A DNA stretch of 64,000 nucleotides from Xylocopa sonorina (taxonomy: Eukaryota > Arthropoda > Insecta > Hymenoptera > Apidae): positions 8,424,033 through 8,488,032 of the forward strand of contig NC_135194.1 in the NCBI RefSeq assembly GCF_050948175.1, given 5' to 3'. Numbering within the stretch: position 1 is the stretch's first letter; every line of letters begins with the position of its first letter. Under the pieces are notes generated by a model. It ran no database searches. It saw nothing but the letters and a program-made list of their open reading frames with translations, and was not told where the DNA came from. A program made the position numbers and the translations under genes. Below are positions 27,163 through 37,813 of this stretch, one piece after another.

Positions 27163-27325
27163 ATAAGACGTTCGAAATGGAATTATTATTAAATTTTGAC
27201 GTCGAAACTTTTATCCAGTCTGGAACTCATATTTCGAAACCTTTGCAAGACATACCAAATGAAACGTAATATCTGCATTTTCTTGCTCGTAGCTTTCATT
27301 TTCTATTTACTCTTTTATATTCGAG
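27163..27325 (+). CDS. Candidate first coding exon with N-terminal membrane anchor
   Basis: A strong acceptor (tattcttttattccag) precedes 27,163 and a strong donor (TCGAG|GTAAGA) follows 27,325. An ATG at 27,259 in a good context (accaaATGA) opens a frame of 22 codons plus one base. It begins MKRN, continues with about 17 hydrophobic residues (ICIFLLVAFIFYLLFYI) and ends R. That layout is typical of a type II signal anchor, as in Golgi glycosyltransferases, or of a signal peptide. An in-frame TAA at 27,190-27,192 excludes a longer N-terminus. A second ATG frame at 27,177-27,269 (30 codons) overlaps the start and could act as an upstream frame. Phase-1 acceptors downstream (before 45,660 and 53,275) could continue it. 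Product family is unknown. Confidence 0.3.
27177..27269 (+). CDS. Possible upstream ORF overlapping a candidate start
   Basis: A 30-codon ATG frame (beginning MELLLNFDVETF) terminates 8 bases after the candidate main ATG at 27,259, in a different frame. If the 27,163-27,325 interval is a real exon, this arrangement would be expected to reduce translation from the downstream start. Alternatively this frame is the coding one, as a terminal exon entered in phase 1. Confidence 0.15.
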   Translation: MELLLNFDVETFIQSGTHISKPLQDIPNET

Positions 27326-27420
27326 GTAAGAAAATTCGTGAATTTCACTTATAATACGAGGAAAGTTGATAAAGAAAGATTTAAGATCGCTCGCATGCAG
27401 CGTTCTCCTACTTTGCCTGG

Positions 27421-28138
27421 CAGTCTGACCATATACAGACCTTCTCTACTTAAACTTGCTCTTTATTCACATATTGCTCTTGTTTCTCATTTCAATCAAT
27501 TAAAACACTTAATATCTTACTACGTAACCGTCTTGTACCGCTAAGAAAATGTTTACTAAATAATATACCTTCTCTACAATTCTACTTAAACAATAAATTT
27601 TAATTCAAGCTTCAAAAGATTGCTCAATATTTCTCAGGGAAGAAACTGTCTACACGTAAAACAGTCTGACCATGTACAGACCTTGTCTACTTAAACTTGC
27701 TCTTTCTTCACATATTGCTCTTGTTTCTCATTTCAATTAAGTGAAACACTTAACATCTTACTATATAACCTTCTCGTACCGCTAAGAAAATGTTTACTAA
27801 ATAATATACCTTTCCTAGATTTCTAAACGACTAACAAATTTTAATTCAAGCTTCAAAAGATTGCTCAATATTTCTCAGAAAAGAAACTGTCTACACGTAA
27901 AACAGTCTGACCACGTACAGACCTTCTCTACTTAAACTTGCTCTTTCTTCGCATATTGCTCTTCTTCCTCATTTCAATCATTTAAAACACTTAACATCTT
28001 ACTATATAACCTTCTTGTGTCGCCAAGAAAATGTTCACTAAATACCTTTCCTACATTTCTACATGAACAACAAATTTGAATTGAAGCTTCGAAACCTTCC
28101 CAATATCTCTCGCAGAAGAAACAGTCTACACGTAAAAC
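27421..28138. repeat. Tandem array, three copies of a 241-bp unit
   Basis: Units begin at 27,421, 27,662 and 27,903, each opening with cagtctgacca(t/c)(a/g)tacagacc. The first two steps are exactly 241 bp. The third copy is about 236 bp and is more diverged, ending near 28,138. The opening contains a small hairpin (gtctg and cagac arms around an 8-base loop) at each unit boundary. Units are AT-rich and non-coding. The array lies about 95 bases downstream of the donor-like site at 27,326. Whether it is a genome-wide satellite cannot be judged here. Confidence 0.93.
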
Positions 28139-31100
28139 GAATCGAATCACGAATCGCAAATCTTGCTGAGCTCGACTTCAAGAACCGCTTCGACTGAGCC
28201 GTATCACGTCCACTACAATGTCCGCGACGAGCGTGGCAGCGTGCACGCTGGGCCGGACCGTGATCGTAACTCCCGGAAGCCCTCGACGGCCGCGCGACGA
28301 GCCAGCCGAGCCGTCGTACACGACGGTGATACGACGTCGCCGATTCATGCATCAACGATAACGTTCTTATTGGCTGTGGCGCGCGGACAACGAGCCAGGA
28401 CGCGTTGAATAAACTATAACGGCGTTAAAGTGGCTCTCGACGGATCGGGAGTGGCTGCGCGCGGTAATTTACGAGCGAGCAGGCGGCGCTAGTCGATAAA
28501 ACGGACGTGGAACGCGGACGCGCGCGTTAACGCGTGACGAGACGGCGGCGCGTCGAGCTGGCCGCGTGCTTCCTTTTTCCTGCGCGGTCTTTAGTCGACC
28601 GCTCTTTCTGCCCGTCGGGACGCGGGTCAACCGATATCCGCGATAACGGCGGACGATGGCGACCCGTCGACACGGAGGAACCACTCGATCGAGCGAGGCC
28701 AGACGGATCGCGTTCCGCTGAGAAAAACGAACGCCGCGGTCGCCTCGCAAATGATCGTTAATGAATTTCCCCGGGGATACCCCGGGGAACGCGGACGACG
28801 GCTGCGTGGAAACGATTCCCGTCGCCCGATTAAAACCGCACTCCCGCGAAGATATAGGGGGATGCTCGTTTTAATCGGCTCCTCGATCTTTCGGCTACTC
28901 GCCTGAGCGTGATAAAAGTGAAGCCACCAACCTGGATTTATACGCGCTGCCGCGAACAGCGTTTAGCGATAATGAACGTCTCCGATGATGGGCATTGGCG
29001 CGAGAAAATATCGAGGTTCCGCTGGATTGTTCGTGATGTGGTTAAACAGTGTTTAGGTGACAAGGTCGCTTTAGCCAAAAATGTAATTTGGGACTCGCGG
29101 GTAGACGCGGACAGAGGCATTTCGCTGGATAACAAAGACAGCCTTCTACTAGCCAGCTATAGTTCGATACATAATTAATGAAGAGATTTGCATCGGTCAA
29201 TGCTGAAACTTGACGGTTCGCAATTATTTCGGTGGTGTTGGGTCGAGGTCCATTTAAACGTTGGGATGAGGCTAGTTTTGGCAAGTTTGGAATGCCTGGT
29301 GAACGGTAGCAGATGTTTCCAGGGTGATAATGGAATATGAATATTAATTGATTTCGCGTTAATTTTTCTTTTTAACTGAATTTTTGAGATTGTCAAATCT
29401 TTGCAAGAGTCGCCATCAGCTGTTGTTCTAATTCTAAAGTTCAATTTTCTTTATCAAATATGAGTGTAGTTTGATTTTTAAATGTGATAGAAGGTATTTA
29501 TTCGTCCTGGCGAAGTCGGAATTTCAGCAGGCTTGATACAGATTACTAATTAATAACTTTTGGAAACTTCTGAAGTGTCGAGGTGATTCATAATACTCGC
29601 TGTACGTGCGCAGTGTATCACCGCCGTCTGCAACAGTGACGAAGCGGCTGAATAATTAATACGAACGAGAAGAGTAACTGCACGAGAAAGTACCGCGTTA
29701 TTGATCCATCAGATGCTAGCAGTAGTTACATTTCAATTGAAAGTCATCGACCAGACGAAAGTTTTGTCACTTGGCGGTGGGTCAGACGTTTTCGCCACCC
29801 ATTCGTTGAGATTTAATTATCTCTAACAGAGTGCAATATTGTGGAAAAATGATATACGAGAAATAAAAATATCGCGTTAGCATTTGTATTCTTATTTACA
29901 TTTATTTAAAGAATTATTTTTATAGTAGTATGTATTTTCTTAATTTAAAACACGATAACAACGTTCGATCGAGAAATTCCTGTACACTCGCTCCATTTCT
30001 GAGGCAATTCATTCTCCAGTTTAACGTCCTAAACGCAATAAACGACTTCGCGAACTTATACCAAGCCACTGGAACTCCCTAATCAATTTGGTATTTAGAA
30101 TTTTTACAGCCGCGTTGGCGGAGCGTGAAACTAATCGCATATACGGTCTTCGTGGAATCGTTATTAGTTGGGAGGCTTCGCGAAACTCGGTATATGAAAC
30201 GCGTTATAAAAGTTTGCGGTAATAGTCTAAGTTAAGAGTAATCACGACGAAGAGCGTACTGATGGACGATTTATGGATCGCGCGATTCCCCTGCTAAAAC
30301 GAATTAACCGATCCGCGTTTAAAACGGTGGTGAAAATCAGAAAAATACAACCTACGCGATAGGAGCTTCCTGGAAATTGGACATTTCGCGAATACATTTT
30401 AATGCATCGCGCCACGAAGTCCGCGGAAATTTGCTCGTCGAGAGATTGTGTCACCATGAAGAGCGAGCACTTACTTTCACAAAATACCCTCCTCTGCTAT
30501 GAAAAAATATGAAACTCTCTAGGTTGTCTGTCTCCTATTTCTCACTCCAATCTCACATACTATTACTTTCCTTGGGCATAAATAATTTTTATGACAAAAC
30601 AAATTCATGGTAGACGCAATGACTTGGATTCGAAGGAACAAAATAAATATGAACTCTATCAGTCTTTTAATTTGTCATGAATTTTCACAAATTACACTGT
30701 ATTCGATATTTCGTTCTGGGTGGCAATTTCACGAGCGAAGGGAGATCAATTTCAATATCTAAAGAATGGAGGAAGAACGTTCTACTGTCTCAAGGAACGA
30801 GCCACGTATCGCGTTCCACCTCGGTTCTGATAACGCTTCCGCGATGCAAATCTCGAATAAGGGCGAAAGGGTCCAATACATCAAGCCGGAATCGCAACGA
30901 AACACGCCGAAGGAATATGTAAAGCGCCAATATATATCTTAAAAGGGTTTCGCGTGTCAGAGATGATCGATGAGCGCGCCTCTTCGCCGTATCCTGGATC
31001 CATTGGCCAGGATCGATACCAGAGGAACGTAAAGCTTACCAGAGACAGAGAGAGAGGCGGAGAGGAAGGCTCCCTTACATTTCTCAAGTTATTTCAAATG

Positions 31101-33345
31101 ATATTGCGTCGCTCGCCTATGCGATTCGTTCTGGTCTTTGAGCTTTGACTCCTTATGTGTGAAGCAGCGCGAGTGCAAAGAGCTCCGACCGTTAAGTCGT
31201 AAGCAATAAGCGATCAAAGCCGCTGGAAGTCTGCGACACGTCTTGGGAAACAGCTTTCACAGTTCGATCCACGAGACATGGATCAACTAGGCTAAATTTA
31301 CTAAAACATTTGGAGAAGCAACTTTGTGAAAATTTCATTCGATTTTTTTTTTAATCGTTTTACTAAAGAGTGAAGGAAGCTTTCAAAAAATGCATGGTTA
31401 ATGTAACTTATTTCTATGCGACACGACTGTCACATCAGAACTGTATCGCGACGATAGACTGCTTCGATGAAGCCTAGCAGTTAGCGGATGACTGATCCTG
31501 GCAGATCCTTCGTCCATCCAAGTCGAAATTTTAGTTCGATGTACACCGATTGCCTGCGAACTGGTAACCAATCAGTGTCTGGAATCGACGATGTCACCAC
31601 GCCCGTTTATGGCAGCCCCAACACGCTTTCCGTGAATTGGTTCGACCGATACCTATTTACGATATCTGCGCGATGGTAAAGCAAGGTGGTACTCGCTGTC
31701 AGCACGGAGTTTCCGCTCGACGTTGAACCCATCGGTTTTGGATCGTTACAAATTAACGCGTTACCCCTTCGAAACTTCTGATTCATGGCGCGTCTGGAGT
31801 TATCGCGAAATTGTAGACGTTCGAGTTCGCCATTGATGAATAATCGTGGGAAGCAAATTTCTCGGTTATTATTCATAGAGAATTTAGGAAATCGTTTGCA
31901 AAGACGAGAACTTTTGCTATCATTCAACTACAGAATTCTTGGTTCGTTAAAAAATAACGACATCGCTTTTCGTTGGTTAAATATAAACTGTTTGATCGAA
32001 GTTCGTAAACGAAGATAACTAATCTACGTTCGCTGTGTTAGCATAGCAGAAATTGCTGGGAAAATAGCGCGGTCCATTTACATTTTTTGTGCCCCCAATT
32101 ATTTCTCCAATATTCCCTCAAAACCTCATTGCTGGCGCCATCAAAGTACTGTACAATCCAGCGGTTCGATAAATTATATAATATCAACGATCTATAGCAG
32201 CGCTAAAATATTCTCTATATACGAAGATCGTTGCGGACCAGAATTTTCCCCGTTACGTTTTTAATTCGATAATTAATTCGCAGAGTGGTGCGCGTGGGGG
32301 GCGATTTGGCGAGGTTTCCACGAATAAAAGCGAAACAAAGCGACCGCCGTTTCATTTGGAGGGGAATAATTGCTGCAGCGAATTTTTGCTCGCGTGAAGT
32401 TCGATCGTAACTCGACTTCCGCCGGATTCGACGTCGTTGGGTTTCTCACTGACGAGACGACGCAACGCGCCGCGTAAACACGTCGAAAATTGTCGGTACG
32501 TACTACAAGTTTCGTGAACGGGTGCATTTAATTTCAGTCGGACGTCGATGCGGGAAACTGGAGGGCCGTGATTTATCGAAGGGACACGAGAACAGTTTAA
32601 CGATACGCAAACGTAACTGGGTCCATTCCCAGTTACATTTCGAAATACGCGTCGAGACGCGCCTGTGATTATAATATGAAATTACCATCGCTCGAATCCA
32701 GTTGGATCTCATCGTATTTATCTTATATATTGTCGCGTAACAATTTTTGTAGCCGCGTTCCGTTTGTGTAAATATTTCTCCAACGCGATATTTCAGTTGA
32801 CCATCCGTTCGATGGTTTTGCCAGTTCTCGGACGAATTTCAATTTTTCAATTAAACATTATTACAAATTAAGGTTATACATCGCGCGCAAGAGTAATTGG
32901 GATACGTAATTTCATTGAAATGAATAAAATCCACTCGTTGGTTATGCAAATGTGCTTCAGTTTTTAGGACGGTCTTCGATCGACCCGGTATGAATGAAAA
33001 ACGAGATGGAAAAAATGAGAAAACACAGATGCACGCGTCTCTTTTCTAGTTCGACTCATTAATTATGTATTTTACGTTTCATTGCAAATGTTACTCGCAT
33101 TGCTCTCAATTTACACGTAACATATTACCTAACAGTCCAAACTAATCATCAATCCTTCGCAAGAATCGTCGTAACAATCCAAGCTGAAAGATGCGATCAG
33201 AAGCGTCGTATTCGAGTGACACGTGAAAATTTAGTGAAAACACAGAGAGCAGTGTGAAAACGTTTAGGAAGCGACAATCTGGACACACTTCGTTCGACGA
33301 GGGAGCAGGAAGGATCAATGTACGAGGGTGGTTAAGGGCTCATGA
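28139..33345. other. Non-coding stretch with a CpG-rich island at 28.2-28.9 kb
   Basis: The part at about 28,180-28,900 is strongly CpG-rich and open in all frames on both strands, suggesting a promoter-type or constrained island rather than a defined gene. A perfect 10-bp inverted repeat inside it is listed separately. The remainder (28,900-33,345) alternates AT-rich (29,330-29,530, 29,850-30,000, 32,720-33,190) and mixed sequence. A GA-rich tract lies at 31,041-31,064 and a T-run at 31,343-31,352. An acceptor-like site near 32,515 opens a frame with no donor. No gene is called. Confidence 0.5.
28767..28789. repeat. Perfect 10-bp inverted repeat in a CpG-rich island
   Basis: The arms ttccccgggg and ccccggggaa are separated by ata. 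This gives a short, very GC-rich hairpin or a dyad-symmetric protein site. It sits within the densest CpG stretch of this part of the window. Confidence 0.8.
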
Positions 33346-34203
33346 GAACCTAATCAACGAGACAGGTACACAAGTGTAGATAACCGATCAAAGTGCTGGC
33401 CAGACAACTCACGTCGATCATTCAAACCGAATGGACACATCGTCGACCATAAATTCCCTGTTCCTTTGAACAATTTGCATCGAGCTGGATATTTTTTATC
33501 GCCAGTGTACATACGTGTCCAATGGCGTCGTTACATGCACGCGACAGATGCACTTAACGATACGGCTGCATCGAATGCACCGCGTTATCATCCCCTGAAA
33601 TTAAATACGTGCCCGAAACGCAAGTCTTCTGTTTGCTCTGGTCACAGGTGAGAGCAAGATCCGTCGACGTAAGCACAAAACTTGACTAAACTTTTCTGCT
33701 ACGCGTTTAGATGAGAGAATTTGTGAACGCGAGGGGTAGTTATTTAAAAAAGCGCTTCGAATTTCACGTACCTGTCTATTACTATGTTAAAAATTTCGAA
33801 CTTTAAACGATGTACCCGAGTCGCTGAGTTAATCATCGAAGATGTCAGGGTATTGACAGAAATTTGTGACAAAATGAGAAGCAAACTAGTCGAACTTTCT
33901 CAATTCTGGACCGATGAAGTTTATGAGAATCCTTCTTCTCCTCGTTTGAACAAACTTCAGCCTTTATCCGAGGTAAATTGTAAAAATCTGACAGTGGATT
34001 TCGAAAAGTTCCATATTCCACAAAAAGGAATACCCGATACGAAAGTTCGCGCGGCATTACCAGTGCAAACTTTATTAAAGTTAAGGTTAATAGAGCTCTC
34101 CCAGCCAGTTCCCTGTGTCAACTTAATCAAACTTATCGTTAATGTTTCTCGAGAGTGGCGGAGTTTCGTGTCTCGAAATACCGCGACGTTTTCCGTTTTC
34201 TGA
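33346..34203 (+). CDS. Candidate short-intron locus with 139-codon frame
   Basis: A frame open from 33,346 ends exactly at a consensus donor (CACAG|GTGAGA, GT at 33,648). Only 63 bases later, at 33,710, comes an acceptor with a branch-like gactaaac and the tract cttttctgctacgcgtttag. This matches the size and layout of short insect introns. The next base starts ATGAGAGAA, a 31-codon frame (33,711-33,806). It overlaps in another frame a 139-codon ATG frame at 33,784-34,203, which begins MLKISNFKRC and is rich in L, K, E and V but poor in R, unlike most frames here. The upstream open frame does not continue through the splice, because it meets a stop, so exon 1 would be mainly untranslated. No domain is recognised. 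Confidence 0.25.
33648..33710 (+). other. Candidate 63-bp intron
   Basis: GTGAGA at the 5' end, gactaaac as a possible branch point, a pyrimidine-rich run and TTTAG at the 3' end. These signals make it the best short-intron candidate I found. It is inferred from sequence alone. Confidence 0.3.
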
Positions 34204-34943
34204 AACCGGAACGTAATTATCGGACAGCAAGTTCCGAACGAAACTCGCCGCGCGACCCTGTCTCCATACATTTCAAATATTTACGCTCCTCCAAATAATC
34301 ATTCCTGTGAAATTGTTTCTCGCATCGATTTCTGGCAATCTTCCAAACATCGCCGTCGAAAGAAATCCCCCGTCGTCCACTCGATCGCGCGAGTAACCAC
34401 GCAACCACCCCTCGGGCAACGGATTAATTAGTATGCCTTACAAAGAACTTAGAATCCCGCGCCTCGAGGCGGAACACGCCCATCTCTCTGTCTCGTCTAA
34501 TTGGATCCTAGTTTAAGTATACAGCACAGGAAGCTTTTGAGGCCGCGTCATCCCTTTTGAAGGGGCAGGAAGAACCAGCGAGGGATGCAGGAGGGAAGAA
34601 ATGGAGAGAGTCGCATTTCCTGCTTCAAGATCCTCGGATGCGATAAGCTGACGCGCGTCGCACCTGAGAGTGTCTCGCGTAGCAACGTGTGATTATAGTC
34701 GGCGATATTGCGGTGAATTTATCGCGAAACTAACTGACACCTTCCTCTCGAGCGTGTCTCTCGAGTAGTCGAACGAGCGCAGGAAACGCTGGATAGCAAG
34801 GCAGCTGGACTGGATTTTTCAATGCAGCGGACATTATCGAGGCTTCGAAGGTAGCCTCGACACTTTGATCTTTTTAAAACGCGTTCGAATTCGCAGCCAC
34901 CTTTTAAAAATTGCGCTCACGGCGGACCGATAAATGTCGCCTG
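34204..34943. other. Non-coding stretch
   Basis: No gene is supported. Mixed composition. A minus-strand frame (34,834-35,067) begins to the right and crosses the hairpin. Confidence 0.55.
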
Positions 34944-35039
34944 GCGATTCGGCTATTACGGTTTTAAGTAGATTCAGATAGCGCGCCACGGCCGCTCGGC
35001 ACTGGCCGAATCTACTTAAAAGTATAATAGCCGAATCGC
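34944..35039. ncRNA. 96-nt hairpin, possible small RNA precursor or palindromic element
   Basis: The left arm (34,944-34,975) and right arm (35,008-35,039) are each 32 bases. They are reverse complements at 29 positions, with the three differences clustered in the middle. As plus-strand RNA one of these is a G-U pair, giving a 15-bp stem, a small internal bulge, a 14-bp stem and a 32-base GC-rich loop. That size fits a microRNA precursor or a small foldback element. Arm sequences do not match any microRNA I know. The element ends have tg on both sides but no convincing longer target-site duplication. The class is therefore uncertain, but the inverted repeat itself is certain. Confidence 0.4.
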
Positions 35040-37728
35040 TGCACCTTTGTTGGCCTGCCCTGGCCATAATTTTAGAGCTTCTGGGGATTAACGAAATTGA
35101 TTCTAAAGGGAGAAGATAGCAGAATATGCTAATGTTCCTTCTAAATTTTTTACACCCTTAAAAAGAGGTCTTATTAATGGAACGAAAATACGTTTAACGC
35201 TTCAAAGTTTCAGAAATTAGTGATTATCTTAGAAATTAATAGAATTGCAAGAGCCTGCAATTTTTAAGTAACTTCGGAACACGAGACTGCTACACGTGGA
35301 CTGTGGCAAATTAAATTCCCACAAAACCCAGACGCTGGATACAAAACTAATCCGCTTGACCTCTGTCGCGTAACTCTGTCTAAACGCTGGGAACTCGGTT
35401 ATCCCTCGCGAATCCTCGCTCGAACTTCCTATTTCCATGCCACGGGAGTTATTGCTCCGACCCGCTATTATTTTTTCCTAAACACGAGCAGAAATAGTTC
35501 GTGGCACGGTACGGCTGGTGAAGTATGGCGGAAATAACGCGCTTCTTGTCTCGAGGATATTTCAACGAACTCGCGAACCAGCGCAGACTCCTCGCACCGA
35601 ACATCGCCGTTGAACCAACCAGAAACGAAGGGATGGAAGGAGAAATGCGCGAAGAAAGTTGGCGAGGAAAGAACGAAACGTTTCCACGTTTCACTTCGCG
35701 TCGCGTCCAACGTGCGGAGGAATTGATCGCACGTCGCATGTCGGATTAACTGTAATTAACGCTGCGGATTAACGCTGACGATGAACAGCAATTAACTGTG
35801 GATCAGCATAGCGATTAATTATGATTAGCGGACAGCACTCATCGGGAAAACGATCCGCGAGGTAATTTAGTGGAAGGCACCAGTAACGACGTCTTTATCA
35901 GTGACGTATTGCTCGCGCTGAACTTACTTAACGCTTCCCGCGTCGCGGTTCGATTCATTATTTTCAAGCGTGTTCGTTTGTCCGTCGAAACGCGCGAGAG
36001 TTCGCAGCGCGCAAATGCGTTAATCTAATGCGACGTGCAGGGAATTATAGCTCTAGCTGGAAAAATTTCATTTGAAAATTTAGTCGAAAAAATCGGATAA
36101 CCTTCGCTCGGTGCTGTATAATTATTTAATTACGTTGGACTCGCTCCTTCAAAAACGCGGCGCAGTTTCGCGCGCGCGAAATTCCGCAGTCGCCAAAACT
36201 CGTGATAATCAAAGGGAATATTTTTAACGTGTATTTTTGTTCCGGAAAATCGAACAATGAGCGTGGAAAAAAAAACGCTGCACGTGTAAAGACAACTTAA
36301 AACGGATCTAAAGGGGTTACGGGGTTCGCAAATCACGCTGGACGTGAAAAGTCGTAGATTATATTCATCGTAAAAACGAAATCGTTACTCTCGTGTGAAT
36401 AATTTGACACGTAACGAAGTAACTGGAATATTTTACGAGCAACGGCCGACGTCTATCCTTTTTTGTACCCGCGTTGCACCGTTGCACTTGCAAGTGGTAC
36501 GCGAGGAATGAAGCTTTTTTGCCGAGTCAAGCGAGTTTTACTGAATTGTTTAGTTTCGTAAACAATCGTACGGCTCCCGTGGAACACGGGACTGTTTAAT
36601 CTTTTATTCCGTGCCTTCATACGTGTCACGTTTCGCAAACGCAATTACGTTTCGCCTGCGAAGGCAGCGTTCCTCTATCAGCGAAGAAAATTCCATAAAA
36701 TACCCGGGGACACGTAAACGAGTAGTTATAACCGAACGCCTGCAGGCTCATGAATACTTTGCAGATCCAATTATTTACCAGTATCGAATACTGATGAATT
36801 CGTAGGGCGTCGTAAATCATTCTTACCATTAAATGGTTACAGTTCTGTATCCTTACGAAATAGGGAACAGCATGGTGTTGTATTTTTAACATCGTTCAGA
36901 TGTTGTTACGATTTCGTATAATTAAGTCTGCAAGATTTCTCGAAGATTTCTGGGACCTCGATGTCGAGGATACCAGTGGCAGATGTCTCTTATGAATACA
37001 AGACGAGTCGTGTGGTCGGAGCTGTTCGAAAGTTGCGTGATCGACGAATATGAATTCTTGATGCATATCGTCCCGGGGCAAACACGGAGCAGGAGAACTG
37101 AAAATACTAGGAATCTGTAGTCCCGCGGGTTTTCCGAGTGCACCCTTGGAAAGTGTAGACGAGGGGTTATTATTCTGGAATAACGGTCCGATTTTACGCG
37201 ACAAGCTGCTGGTGGATAAAATGTCTACGAGAAATAGTTGACCCAAGAACTCGTTAGAGAATTTCAATGGTCACTCGTTACTCGATTAATACACGAAAAC
37301 CCATTAAATACCATTTTTCAGTAACCCAAAATCTTAGGAATACGAGATTTTTTACAAAATTAACTAAAAATATTGACACTTCAAGAAAAAGATGCGAGTC
37401 ATTCGAAGAACATATCAACGATGTACAGTATCGAATAATTGTGCATCTGCTCGCGGAGTGAATTGGAAGAGGACGAGGGCAGCTAGCGAGGGTCAAGAAT
37501 CTCATCGAAAGCACGAAACGAAATAATCGCGAAGCCAAGCGCAGACATGTCTTAAACCAGTGCAAGCAGCGAACGGTGATCATTACCGCGCGGCGTGGGC
37601 AACGATGGGCACGCCGGTGGAACGAGCGATGCGGAGGACGCGCGGCTGGGAACAATGCAAAAGGAAAATACAATAGCGCGGCGTGCGGGGCGGGGCTGCC
37701 GGCGGAGGAATGCATTTTCTCCTTGTAG
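35040..37728. other. Non-coding stretch with a GGATTA/TAATTA cluster
   Basis: No gene is supported. At 35,743-35,830 there are two GGATTA sites (35,743 and 35,766) with several ATTAA/TTAAT cores. This is a possible binding cluster for Otd/Bicoid-type (K50) and other homeodomains. A 64-codon ATG frame at 37,267-37,461 is unrecognised. The part at about 37,560-37,710 is GC-rich. Confidence 0.5.
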
Positions 37729-37813
37729 GTGCTCGACAACGGTGTCCTACGGCGCTCGAGTGCTTTTAGAGAGATATACGCTCGCAGCTAATTCCCGGGT
37801 GGATCCTTTCTAA
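37729..37813 (+). CDS. Candidate terminal exon, weak
   Basis: An acceptor-like site (tgcattttctccttgtag) precedes 37,729. Entered in phase 2, a frame of 27 further codons runs to TAA at 37,811-37,813. The encoded tail includes VLLERYTLAANSRVDPF. Phase would match the 22,880 donor. No homologue is recognised and chance is a serious alternative. Confidence 0.13.
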
